NCBI GenBank assembly: GCA_037576215.1
Contig: JBANDB010000007.1
Span: 4,433,001 to 4,497,000 of the forward strand
Direction: 5' to 3'
DNA: 64,000 nucleotides
Origin: Armillaria gallica
Lineage: Eukaryota > Basidiomycota > Agaricomycetes > Agaricales > Physalacriaceae
A program made the position numbers and the translations under genes. Below are positions 1 to 10,986 of this stretch, piece after piece. The notes beneath the pieces were generated by a model that saw nothing but the letters and a program-made list of their open reading frames with translations, had not been told where the DNA came from and ran no database searches. Every line of letters begins with the position of its first letter. The stretch's first letter is position 1.

Positions 1-458
1 TCTTGCCTTAGAACTCATGTATGTAGGTGATAGATATATAAAGCACATCTTCTAGTGATACGAAACATAGGTGTTAGAATTGCAGTGCCGTTCTCCAGTT
101 AAGTGAAAGGCGAATTAGTTTACATTCAACATAGGGACTAACTACGAAAAATACCAGTCTTTATACCACGAAATTCCTGCGGGAATAAGCAAACACGTAA
201 GTAAATCCATCTGAGAATCAAACGGCGATCGACTGTAAACGCCATGTGAAGCTCTCGATCTCACAATAGGACCAAAACAACCACGAGCACAGACCAGCAT
301 TGCGCAAGTCGAAGAGGATAGAAAACAAGCGACCACCATACAAGCCTCCATTAGTATATACTATCCATTGAGACAGGAATCGGCCATAGAGAATGCGGAC
401 GGGAGGACTGACATACAAGACCTGCAAATTTGCAGTGCTGTACATGTTCATCATATGT
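1..458. repeat. Left arm of a ~460-bp inverted repeat
   Basis: This stretch reads as the reverse complement of about 6,855-7,306 with roughly 90% identity by eye. The start at base 1 matches the end of the other arm, so the repeat may run past the window edge. Read on the minus strand, 142-454 still shows a decayed piece of the window's F-box-like family (HIRYDRFLSQ-like and DLRNAGL-like words), so the repeat probably carries a dead fragment of that family. The two arms enclose the kinase gene. Confidence 0.8.
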
Positions 459-2133
459 GTACTAAGTTACTTACAGTCGCAGACGATCAAAGTCCACCAA
501 TTTGGGAGTCACAAAAGTTATTTGACGACTGCGTGACACGTTAGAAATTTGATTGATACCAAGATCACATACCCATTTTGTGTTGCCGAAGGGCCAAAAT
601 ATTGGCAGAACCCCTTAATTTATTCCTAAGGTTTTCGGATACTATAGTTGATCACGATGTGCAAATTTTTGTTTTTAGCACGTTCTAGCAAGTTATTGGC
701 TTCGGGGTTTTTTTAACAGCTGAATGAATCTATATAACTAATATTGCACAGGAATTTTATTTGTAGGGTTAGAGGAAGCCTTGCGAGGCAGCGAAAACTG
801 GTCGAAATTGGCCTTTGTAAGGACCGGCTACTTACGGTTTCACATTCGTAACATTGAACAGCCTCGGAATGACGTGGAGGCATGATTAAGGCTTATTATA
901 AGAGTTCAAAGCAGAAAAACGCAGACTTGTAGCTGGAGGGATGCACGAAAAATGAGATACATTGGATTCAGCGTTACAAGTTGTGACAGCTTCAACGTCC
1001 GCTCTGCCGCTCTTCGGCGCCGATTTCAGCATAGTGTTTCCTTGTCAGCAAGCCGTAGCCGGCAATGTCGGACCTCCAATTAGACCGTGACATTTGCTGT
1101 GACGAAAATTTGCATATAGCGATTTTCTGACACTTGCACCTCGGCCACTGTCCGACGCTTTCTCTACTGAACGAAATCCCCAAGGATATTTACCTTAGCA
1201 TCGGAACACATCTAGGAAGATACGGTTAAAATTTCTAAGGAAACAGAGCCCAGGTGAGAGCTACGGAAAATCATTTATCGAAATTTTGCATTTCCCGACC
1301 ACCCATAGTAGTGCGCAATTACAACTGGTCACACACTTTCGATCAGCCGTTCCCTGGACATTGATGCCGAACTTTAGGGAAAATGCTCAGGTCCGACGTA
1401 AATTTGCAAAGTGCTACAAAACGCTCTGGAGATCATTTCAGCCACAATCTAGGAACTCAGAATATAAACTGTTCCGGCAAGTATACATGTACTCCAAATC
1501 AAGCTTGATATGGCACCTAAAAGTCATTGAAGAGGCATGAAATTTTTGGCAGAACCTCTTTTATCGTGGGAAAAACTTCGGAGTATCATTTTCGACATAT
1601 ATATCTCGTTGAGCTGATTCTGATTCTCAAGTCAGTTTTTGCCTAATATTTCTAATTCACCTAATACAGCGTTGGTTGACTTTGATTGTCCACAACTGTA
1701 CACCAGAACACAAGTTATGAATGCTGTATTTCCAGCCATTTGGTATAACATGTGTGCTCGAAGCTTGTTTCGAGCCGTTAAGATCATGAAAAAATTGATA
1801 CAATCTCAGGCGCGCACAGCGCGGAAAAGTAACTCGGAACGGTTACATCTGTATAATAGTAATAGCTCTAGCGCAGTTATGAACGGGCGAGAGCTTTTCG
1901 GATTTTTCTTTTCTCTTTTTTTTTTCTTCCAAATTCGGGTGAAAACACCCGACGGTACGTGGACTGCGATATTCCCACGCCACGGTTTCCGATTCAAGAA
2001 ATCATCCTGCACAACTTGCATCCAACCATTTACGTCGTCTTGCTCTGCTCTCTTATTTTTGCATAATTTTCTTTACAGCGCATCTAATTCTGGCCGCAGT
2101 CTCTCGTTTAGTTCTTTCAACATTTATGCCGTC
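459..2133. other. AT-rich region upstream of the kinase gene
   Basis: No gene is supported here. Short open frames on both strands look like chance and have no family signature. A long pyrimidine run at about 1,908-1,930, followed by more CT-rich DNA before the ATG at 2,134, fits a core promoter and 5' leader for the kinase. The open frame continues upstream of 2,134, but its codons (poly-Phe, Ser/Asn-rich) look non-coding. Confidence 0.5.
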
Positions 2134-5100
2134 ATGTCTACTGGTCACGCACACAAACATTCCGGTTCTGTATCCCAGAACCAAAAGGCACAGCTCGCCA
2201 ACGCATATAACGAACTCGGGAAGGAATTAGCGTCGCATAAAGTCAGAGTAGTCGGAAATTACACACTGGGAAAGGTCATTGGTGAAGGTGCGTCCGTTGC
2301 TGTTGGCTGGCGATCAGCGGTAACAGTAGATGATCATCCAGGTGCCTACGGAAAAGTACGCATGGGAACCCACCGCTTGACGTCGACCCGGGTCGCTATC
2401 AAGCAGATTCCAAAGTCCATGTCGGCCACCCTCACCCGCGAGATTCACCATCACCGCCAGCTACACCATCCACACGTTGCCCAGATGTACGAGGTCATCG
2501 CTACCGAGTCCTCGATATGGATCGTCACGGAGCTCTGCTCTGGAGGCGAGCTCTTCGACTATCTCGTCGAGAAGGGCCGCCTGTCCGAGGACGAAACCAA
2601 AGTCATGTTTGGCCAGCTCTGTCTCGCCGTTGCATATCTCCACGAGAAGGGAATCGTCCATCGTGACCTCAAGCTTGAAAACGTGTTGCTCGATGAGCGA
2701 TGCAAGGTGAAGCTGGGGGATTTTGGGTTCACAAGGGAGTTTGAGCGGGGAACGTTGATGGAGACATTTTGTGGGACGACCGGGTATGCTTCACCTGAGA
2801 TGTTACAGGGTAAGAAGTACCAGGGTCCGGGTGAGTTGTTCGTATTGCAGTCGATGGGCATCTCCTCATGACTGGTCTAGAGGTGGACGTGTGGTCGCTG
2901 GGCATTATTTTGTACTGCCTGCTGACCGGGACGCTACCATTTGATGACGACGACGAGGCTGTCATGCGACAAAAGATTATAAAGGGCGACTTTGAAGACC
3001 CAGAATGGCTTTCCTTAGGTTCGTAGCCCACTGCTGTTCTACCAGCCGTGTCTCAATCTTCCCAGAATCCCGCGATCTCATCAAGAATATCTTGGTCATG
3101 GATCCGGCTAAACGTCTGACCATACCCCAGATTTTGACTCACTCATGGTTTGGCACGACAATCCCAACATTCCAGCATGAATCCCTTATACACCTATCCC
3201 CCAACTCTGTACCTGCTATGTTGTCAGCCTCCGGGTACGAATTCCCTTCAGAAACAAGCTCTCCAGATGTTCCACTACAGTCTATTCCTGAATCTAATCG
3301 CTCCTCCGAAGCGTCCTCTTACTCTAATCATTCGTCGACTTTCCATTCTACTTGTGGTACGTCTCCTCCTACCACTCCGGATCGTTCTTCTGGAGATTCC
3401 TTCGAAGATTTGCCGAAAACCACGCCCGCCATTCACGCCAACCCTAGCGAAACCACGATCAGACGTCCCCTTCAACCCTCCGATCTTGACTCGATAATCA
3501 CAAAGGTTGAGACGGTGGTGGAGGAGGAAGCGGACGATGTTCTTGAAGTTCCTTCACCTCCCCTGCGTTCTCTTTCGTCGAGTTCCAAGGCGCCGCCGGT
3601 TCACTCGGTCCGAACTCCGGCCCGCACAAAGCGTCGCTCAGTCTCTTCTCAACTTTCTGATGGCGAGTCTCCAACAGCAGAGAAAACACCATCGCTGCCT
3701 ACACCGCAAGGACAGGATATAGACTTTTCGTCTTTATTGAGTACCCCTTGTCCGATTATATTTTCGACGCCGCTAGAACGGGAATTGTTAAATTCGCTGA
3801 GTGTGCTAGGATTCGACCTAGGTCAGATCGTCTACTCTGTGCTCAATGATGCATGCGATGCGGCTGGTGCTTTGTGGTGGATGTTGAAGCGTAAAGCAGA
3901 AAAGAAACTGTTAGAAGATGCAGACAGTCTCATAACCCCTGCATCGGCGATAGATACACATATAAAGGATGCGAAGGCCAAGGCGAAGCATGGTGTCAGC
4001 ATTGGGACGCAAACAGAGCCGACCATTCCTGCGCCATTGTCTGTTATTCGAACTACCCCACAGTTCGCCATAGTGCCGCCAACGCCTACGTTCGTGCCAA
4101 GGCCTATTACACCCCCCCGTTCGACGGCGTCTCCGACGTCGCGGACCCTCTCGCCTTCGTCCTCGATGGTGGCGGAGTCATCGCGGTCTCACCCGACGAC
4201 ACCCGCGGGAAGCATGAAGGAGCACAAAGTGCGAAAACCGAGGTCCGGCAGTGTTAGCATCATGCAGCGGGCAACAACTGCGCTGGAGGCTGCGGGTTTG
4301 GTCCGTAAGAAATCATCTGAAGCGGTGAAGGAGGACAGGGAGAGGGACAAGGACCGAGAGAGGTCCAAGGAGACGGAAAGGAAAAGCGGGACGTCGGATG
4401 ATCCTAGGTCCTCATACGGGAGTACTTCATCAGTTTCGAAGCTGACCAAATCACCACCTATGAAGGCCACCAAGGGCCCACCGACTACGCCTCCGCCTCA
4501 CGAGCTCCACCCACAAATAGGATCGCCGTGGGTGCTGACAAACTCGCGAGACTCTTCTCCGCGTCGGCCTGGTCTTGTGGCACCAACTCCTGCCAACTCG
4601 CCCGGGAATATATCTACTTCTTCTTCCGCCCCAAATTTAACGCCCACTGGAAAAGGCAATCATGGATCACAGCGCAACCGCGCTAATTTGCTCACTGCGT
4701 TCAGACTATGGTTCCATGAAGATCGGAAGGGAAAGCGGAAGGAGAATAACGGAAATGTTTCTCCTGCCAAGGGTCCTTCTGGTCTCGGTCGAGGGCGTCC
4801 TGTGATGTCAACATCACAGTCGTATTCTACTGGATCTATCAAGAGACGGACCAGTGGAGGTGCAGGTGGAGGTAAATTCGCTCGGGGAGGCAGGCACCGA
4901 GCTCAACGTGGCTCGATCTCATCTCGTCGTTCAAGTAGTGTTAATTCCCGAAGGTCATCCGTGAACTCTGTACAAATGATTGTACTGGATTCCCCGCATG
5001 TGCCCGGGATGCGATCCTTTGGTAGCCACACACCCAACTCGGAACGGGGAGAGTATTCATCACGACCGTCGTCGATTCGGAGTGTCTCAAAAAGGCATCG

Positions 5101-5974
5101 CAAGTCACCTTCAGCGAGCTCAGCTGGTTCGACTCACTTTAGGACGGCTTCTCCGATACAGAAGTACCATCGACGGGGCGGTTCGGGCTCCTCTACGCGG
5201 GTCGTACGCAAGGTGCAAACCAGACCTGCTCATGTTCGATCAAATTCCACAACATCTTCTCTCCATTCTCCCTGTTCCTCCCGGCCCGCGTCATTTCATG
5301 AATTCTCTGATAACGAAGGTTTCAGAACAGGCTCACCATTTCGACCGCATTCACGACGGAATCCGGATGAAACGCCGCGCAGAAGCGGTTATAGTTCTGG
5401 TAGCACTACGTATTTCCAGAAACGCCATGGCCTGTTCTCCAATCCCGTTATCTATGGCAACTCCATCGGACGATCAAGTTGGAAGAAGTCGTGGGGTCTA
5501 GAACCTCCAGGTTGGCAGACCCGAACAGCTCATCTCCCTGTCGAGGTCCTTTCGATCTCGCCGGCGGCAGAGGGGACGTCAATCCGGGATGTGTTCTCCG
5601 GGCGTCAGTCGCTCAATTTGGGGGATGAGAGTGATTGGGTGGATGAGGACGATGATATTCCGTACGCAGGTGGTTTGGGACAAATGCCCACGTCGTCGTC
5701 GTCGTCTTCTGTGCCGACTCATCGTATAGAATCACCTGTGACTTTGTCGCCTGCGCCGAGAGGGCATAGGAATAAGAGGGCAGTGAAGGGGTCGAATGTG
5801 CCGTCTGGGTCGGGGGCGGCGCGGCAGAAGGTGTCGGAGAGACCGTCGCCTGTATCGGTGACGGATCCTGCGCCAGAGGCCCGTGGCGGAAGGCGGCAGT
5901 TACCTACTGGAAGGGCAGGGTCTGCGTTCCGACAGGCCATTCAGGAGGAAGACGAAGAAGAAGAAGAGGAATGA
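2134..5974 (+). CDS. CAMK/CAMKL serine/threonine protein kinase, KIN4-like
   Basis: Exons 2134-2287, 2342-2830, 2881-3018 and 3066-5974 give 1,229 aa. The kinase domain spans residues 43-289: glycine loop GEGAYGKV (50-57), catalytic lysine in VAIKQI (K72), HRDLKLEN (158-165), DFG (178-180) and SPE in place of APE (202-204). The ATP-binding loop only becomes complete when the first intron is removed, which supports that splice. The 900-residue tail is Ser/Pro/Arg-rich and low-complexity, with a helical conserved block at about 497-545 (LNSLSVLGFDLGQ) like the one seen downstream of the kinase domain in fungal KIN4/Ppk-type kinases, and an acidic C-terminus. Yeast Kin4 acts in the spindle-position checkpoint; that role here is inference from family only. 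The start was set at 2134 because upstream codons look non-coding. An inverted repeat flanks the gene. Confidence 0.88.
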
Positions 5975-6379
5975 TCATTCACGCGTTTCCTTTGATAGAC
6001 TGTGGTTTCATCTCTATTTATCCCTCCTACCTTGTTTTATATGGATACATCGGTTCTATCATTCATAAGTGCTATATCACGTTAAGCTGTCGATACCCCC
6101 ATTTTCTGTTTTATTATGGATGTTCATTCTGTCCGTTGTTTTATTATAGTTTCTACATTTATATCTTTCTGTCCTGTTGTCCTGTTTTAGCTGGTAACTT
6201 ATGGCATGTCGTAGAGGTGTTCTCTGGGCCTCGCGCCAGAGGATACGGACATCATGATGATGTTGAAATGGTTTGTGAAGTTCTGGAACATGGGTTTCTG
6301 TGAAGGCAAGGGCATGTGCGAGATGATACAGTAAAGTGTACTCCTTTACTTCCTTGTCACTGGGATTATCCTGCTATAC
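5975..6379. other. Kinase 3' flank, no gene seen
   Basis: T-rich DNA follows the kinase stop codon, consistent with a 3' untranslated region. An open frame at 5971-6303 is hydrophobic, low in complexity and overlaps the kinase stop; it has no recognisable domain. Confidence 0.4.
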
Positions 6380-6492
6380 CTGTTCAGCATTATTACGTTT
6401 GAGCAGACGGACGGCCTCACAAAGAACTCTTCCCGAAACGATTGGATGAGGGCCGTGGGTAGTTTAATCGCGCCGGTGCTTGGTGAGACGGC
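6380..6492 (+). repeat. Dispersed repeat, copy 1
   Basis: The stretch containing TTCAGCATTATTACGTTTGA, then the word ACGGCCTCAC, GGATGAGGGCCGTGG and GAGACGGCATC recurs in the same orientation at about 10,750-10,850 with small gaps, at roughly 75-80% identity by eye. It is non-coding in both places, so it is probably an old mobile-element relic. Confidence 0.6.
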
Positions 6493-6850
6493 ATCACGTA
6501 TAGTTACAAGTACAGGTCTGTTAAATATTCAATCACTTGACGTCTTTATGTATGCAAGGCGTTTTCTGGCATTTAGAATGAGATTCTTTCTTGGTCCCCT
6601 CTGAATTGTTCGAGCGCAGCAGCGTTGCGGAAAACCTCCCAGAAGTTGGCCGCGAGGAGATTTACATTTCCTGCCTCGCATATATATGCCACTTAGCCCC
6701 AGGCCAAGTTAGCCGTTCTATTCTCAATCGCCAAAAATATGGAGGAAACAACCTAGTAAAAGATGTTTAGGCTCTCGTTGGTTAATTATTAGGCTACCTA
6801 GTGACGTTGGCCTTTTCCTCCCAAGTTCCCTATATAGAGTCTTCGGGTCG

Positions 6851-7306
6851 GTGGTGAATATGTACGGCACTGCAAATTTGCAGGTCTTGCATGTCAGTCC
6901 TCCCGTCCACATTCGTTATGACCGATTCCTGTCTCAATGGATAGTATGTACTAATGGACGCTTGTATAGTGGACGCTTGTCTTCTATTCTCTTCGACTTG
7001 CACAATGCTGGTCTGTGCTCGTGGTTGTTTTGGTCCTATTGTGAGATCGAGAGCTTCGCATGGCATTGACGCTGGTCGGTCGCCGTTTGATTCTCAGATA
7101 GATTTACTTATGTCTTTGCTTATTCCCGCGGGGATTTCGTTGTATAAAGGCTGGTATATTTTGTAGTTAGTCCCCATGTTGAATGTAAACTAATTTGCCT
7201 TTCACTTACCTGGAAAACGGCACTGCGATCCTAACACCTATGATTCGTATCACTAGAAGATGTGTTTTATATACCCATCACCTACATACATGAGTTACAA
7301 GGCAAG
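6851..7306 (+). pseudogene. F-box-like family fragment in right arm of the inverted repeat
   Basis: This is the right arm matching bases 1-458 in reverse. Its plus-strand reading contains VHIRYDRFLSQ and LFDLHNAGL, which align with LPVHIRYDRFLSQ and LDDLRNAGL of the intact family member at 20,155. The N-terminal half, the splice site and the C-terminus are missing, so this is a dead internal fragment. Confidence 0.7.
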
Positions 7307-7549
7307 AAAATTTACTTAAAAGTCAACACAGATAAACCCCATACCAAGGTCTATGGAGACGCGACTAATAGTCGTAAATCAGGGCCACAAGTCAACAAAA
7401 AAACCAACAGCACTTGAGAGCGGCAAAGCTATATTGTTTCAGAAACCGACACCGATATCAGACACAGCGGACAGGGGAATGAGCGATTAAACAGAGAGGC
7501 AGTAGTAGTATTAAAGAGTACTTACTTGTCAGTACAGTCCGAGTCGCGC

Positions 7550-8023
7550 TATGGCACATAAGGAGGGGCAGGCGACAGTCAAGCGAGATTGTCTGTTGGG
7601 GTTTTATGACGCTGAAGTGCCTGCTTGTGAAGATGAGATGCTTGAACGCGGTCGCGAGTAAGGACAGACCATTTGGTCCGCAGTTTGCCATAAAGACAGA
7701 GGAAAAGGCGAAGGATTTGGATTTGGATTTGGATTCAAGGGGTACGATTTCAAGGAGTCGATGGGGGTCAGAAAGATGTCGGATGTGCAAGAAGTGGATT
7801 CTTTGACATTGAACGACATTTCTCTATATAATCGGTAAAGGCGAGAAAGAGAAAAGTGACACACCTCGATGTCAGAGACAGTACACTGTCGAGAGATAGA
7901 TGTTCGGGTCATGTACCATAATGGGAGTGATAGAAGAACTCGAAGAGGCCCGACCAGACAGCTAAGTGCGACCTTGAGCAGCACATGGGCAGATATAAAA
8001 TCAGTGAGCGTAGAAGTGGACAT
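7550..8023 (-). pseudogene. Truncated copy of the TM/KEN-motif gene
   Basis: The minus strand reads MSTSTLTDFISAHVLLKVAL from 8,023, closely matching the gene starting at 32,029, then its second-exon words (ESTSC, DIFLTPIDSLKSYP, PFPLSLWQTADQ). Homology stops near 7,550, so the C-terminal half is missing. The acceptor used by the full copy (AAATGTAG) is AAATGTCG here, so the first intron can no longer splice in the same way. The F-box-like pseudogene lies just upstream, the same order as at 30.7-33.1 kb. Confidence 0.72.
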
Positions 8024-8907
8024 GGTAACGAGAGCGAGGTTTAATGCATACAAGCGAATGTGGGATGGGAAGGAAGAGGGAAAGTCCGCAAACACTCCGA
8101 ATTCTCAAAACGAATGTCGATTCGGCCGAAAGGCGCCGAAGTAAACCGCTGCTCTCATCTATTGCTCGTCCAAGTTATATATTAATGAGGGGCCGTCCCT
8201 TCTTATAGGCTCGATAATATACTGTGTACCGAAAAGAGAAAGTGGGTAACGACCGCTGCAACTGCCTATATTCCAGTAATGATGGGGAGCAGACAGTAAC
8301 CTCGCGGTCGTTTCTAATAATGGATGTTAGACTAATCAAACAGAAGACCATCCACGTACTCTGAGATCGTTTGGAAGCCATCCACAGGCGCCGATTAATA
8401 GCCTTCATATCCCCCTGGTACTCACGTACGTACGATTTTACGTAGGAATAGAACACACCACAACACAGTATTTCATACTCCCCATATGCATTGGACCATC
8501 TAAACAACCTCGGAGGACCCAAACCAACATTGCGCAAGTCGCCCAAGATGTAAGGTGACACGTTTAAGCAAGGCGAATCCGTCTTAATGGATACATGTAT
8601 GTCCATTCGTAGATACCCTTCTTCGCCTGCATCATTACAGCATTGAGACAGGAAACGGTCGTAGCGAATGTGAATGGGAAGACCACGTATTTCATTCCCA
8701 TATATGCTGGCATGACCGATGCGACTGAGCTGAAAGGATATAGAGGGAACTTGTGGAAAAAGAGCTCTGAGACCAATGTCGTTAGGTAGCCTCATGAGAA
8801 GGATGTAGACTTCCTTTACTACTCTTTCCCTTCCTTTTTCTCGGAGATCGACGAAGCAGGCGATGGTACGGGTAAGTCGGGGGATAAGATCATGGTATAT
8901 GATGGAC

Positions 8908-10144
8908 CTCCGGACCAGTTTCTCCCTCGGGGAATTACGCCTCTGGGCCAGTTAATGAATCTGTCAATCGGGTGCCTGTAGCATATACTCTTCAGGATCA
9001 TGCTGATTTACCTGCTTGTGATACAGAATGTTATGCTCAAAACCTCAGTAACGCTTGTCCATTCACTCGGGCATTGACTGTCGCGAGAGATGTAGTTTTG
9101 GGTGACCTGGGGCCCGGGGAAGGTGTGAAAACAAATTTCTTCATTAAGAGATGCGCTAGTTTACAGCGGGTGTTGTGGCTGCATGGGATGGATGTTGGTG
9201 GCAACGACGTTCAGGTGCCCTCTTCCGGGCTCGTGCTATCCCACTCGTGCGAGACGATCTTGCATGCTCCATTGTTTGCAGCGCTGCTAATCTTGACTAA
9301 AGTCTTACTTGTCTATACGTGTTTGAACCTAAATCATTCAAAGTATGGTCTTCATAATATAAGACGGAGTGAGAAAATGTGAGCTGGCGGGGGCCGAAGG
9401 TCGCCGCCGAGCGAGTCTTTTTCGAATGAGGTATGCCAGTTTTAGTCTTCGAAGGTAGTGTTTCGATGACTCGGCTTAAAGCCGCGCGCCACGCCAGTCA
9501 AGCCGAACTAAGTCGCGCCGCTATTGCCGAGTGACTTCGGCAAAGTCACATTTCGGTATCAGCTCGACGCGGCTTGACGCGACCTGAAGTTGCCCGAGCT
9601 TCGACTTGATGTAAAAATACCGAAATACTATTTTAGGTCAATTTTAACCCGGCCCGATAATTCCCGCTATTTCTCCGACAAGTTCTCGAATATCACATTG
9701 CCTAAACAACGGATGACTTACCATTTGAAGGAAATGCATGAAGTCATGGGCTGAAACGACTGGCTTCGGCGTGATGGCAACTTGGCTTCAAAGCTGTCAA
9801 AAATTATGACTTGGTGAAGCCGTTGAAGCCGAAGTCATATGAAGTCACGCCGAGTCACGCCAAGTCACGTCATCGAAACACTACTGTACTATTTCGACCG
9901 TAGCTTCATGGGGTGTTACGCATTATGCTATATGGTCAATTGACTAGAGGTTCAGAGCTCCGTGTTACGCGTTACGTTTAGGAAATTAGCTTCACAGGAT
10001 CCGAGCAAGCGCCACCATTACATCAGATAAGATTATGAAAATAATTTCACCGAGTTGTACAGTTGCGTTGCTGGGGAAATAGCCCGTACAGTGCTGATGT
10101 GTGGGATCAGGCATAAAAACACCACGGTAATGTAGCGGCGCCTA
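8908..10144. mobile_element. Foreign ~1.24-kb insertion inside an F-box-like gene
   Basis: The borders come from comparison with the intact copies at 20,155 and 33,123: homology stops after GATGGAC (8,907) and resumes at GCGTCCGGC (10,145). I see no clear target-site duplication at these outer borders, and five or six host bases were lost. An open frame at 8,972-9,382 (136 aa) has no recognisable domain and may be chance. A 430-bp terminal-inverted-repeat element sits inside. Confidence 0.7.
9455..9884. mobile_element. 430-bp MITE-like element with 16-bp terminal inverted repeats
   Basis: Left end GTAGTGTTTCGATGAC (9455-9470) is matched exactly in reverse complement at 9869-9884. The ends can be read as a TA target duplication with GTGTTTCGATGAC termini. 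Inside each end are short repeats of the type AGTCACGCC / GACTTGGCG, and no coding capacity is seen. This is typical of a non-autonomous DNA transposon; the superfamily cannot be fixed from one copy. Confidence 0.75.
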
Positions 10145-10352
10145 GCGTCCGGCTATGTCGCATAGGTAGTATATATAGGCGAGGCTGGGGATGTAGACAT
10201 CCTGAGAGGCGATAGGGGCGTAGACAGCTTTCCATGTTCGTTTTAACCCGGGGGCAAGTTGTCATGAGGGACTGTCGGACGATAGAGGGCATTTCAGTAT
10301 GCCATATTTCGTGAACGATTTTTTCAACGAGCTCTGGAGGGAACGTGGCCAT

Positions 10353-10749
10353 GGTGACCCCTAATAAGGAACAAAGGAGCGACTTTTCGGAGTTTCAAAT
10401 ATGTATATTCCGACGCATTTTGACTCTTGAATGAGGCCAAAACGCTAAAAGATTTCCAACATTGTCAAAATCTGACTTGAGAGTAACCTCTCAGGGCATA
10501 AACTTTGCAGAGGTCCTGTACTCAGACTGCAACCTACTGCAACTTGTCCTGCGAGCGCACGTGATGGGAAATGATAACATGACATTTTGTAACCAAATTG
10601 TAACTCGAACAGATTCAAAAATATGAATTTCGAAGTGCACGCCTCTGTGCTAAGTATCTGCTGCAATGGACGAAATTCAGTCCCCTCTCTTATACTATCT
10701 CGATACTCGAAGAAGAAATGCAGCAATAAACTACCAGATCTTGTTCTCT
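10353..10749. other. Intergenic, no gene seen
   Basis: Short frames on the minus strand have no family features. Confidence 0.4.
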
Positions 10750-10850
10750 ACCCGTTCAGCATTGCGTTTGAACAGACGGGCGGCCTCACCTAGCCTTCTT
10801 CCAAAATGGTTGGATCAGGGCCGTGGCAGTTAAATCTCTGAGACGGCATC
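10750..10850 (+). repeat. Dispersed repeat, copy 2
   Basis: It matches 6,380-6,492 in the same orientation (TTCAGCATTGCGTTTGAACA, GGGCGGCCTCAC, GGATCAGGGCCGTGG, GAGACGGCATC) with short gaps. Confidence 0.6.
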
Positions 10851-10986
10851 GGTAGGGAATGACGTATCATGACACTGGGTGTGCGGATTTTGTAGTCAAA
10901 GTAAGCCAAGAGAAATGTAGAATTCTGTGATGTTTACACTGTAAAGTACTTCAGAGGATTTTAGAGACTCGACTAATGAGCTGAGT

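Larger units (their letters stand above)
8175..10352 (-). pseudogene. F-box-like family gene split by an insertion
   Basis: The N-terminal part (MATFPPELVEKIVHEIW from 10,352) and the C-terminal part (8,175 to about 8,907) together match the intact gene at 20,155. Between them lie about 1.24 kb of unrelated DNA (8,908-10,144) replacing a few bases of the codons around GRQKSI. A further small insertion near 10,242 shifts the frame after CPRV. The normal intron near the 3' end is still present (GTACGT...TTAG). The copy is dead by insertion and frameshift. Confidence 0.82.

Noticed and set aside
1639..2133. Extension of the kinase reading frame upstream to 1639
   Set aside because: The codons are poly-Phe and Ser/Asn-rich with several late ATGs; the region looks like promoter and leader, and MSTG at 2134 precedes the conserved part closely.
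8972..9382. 136-aa frame in the insertion as a gene
   Set aside because: No domain, no introns, and it lies wholly in DNA that interrupts another gene; not distinguishable from chance.
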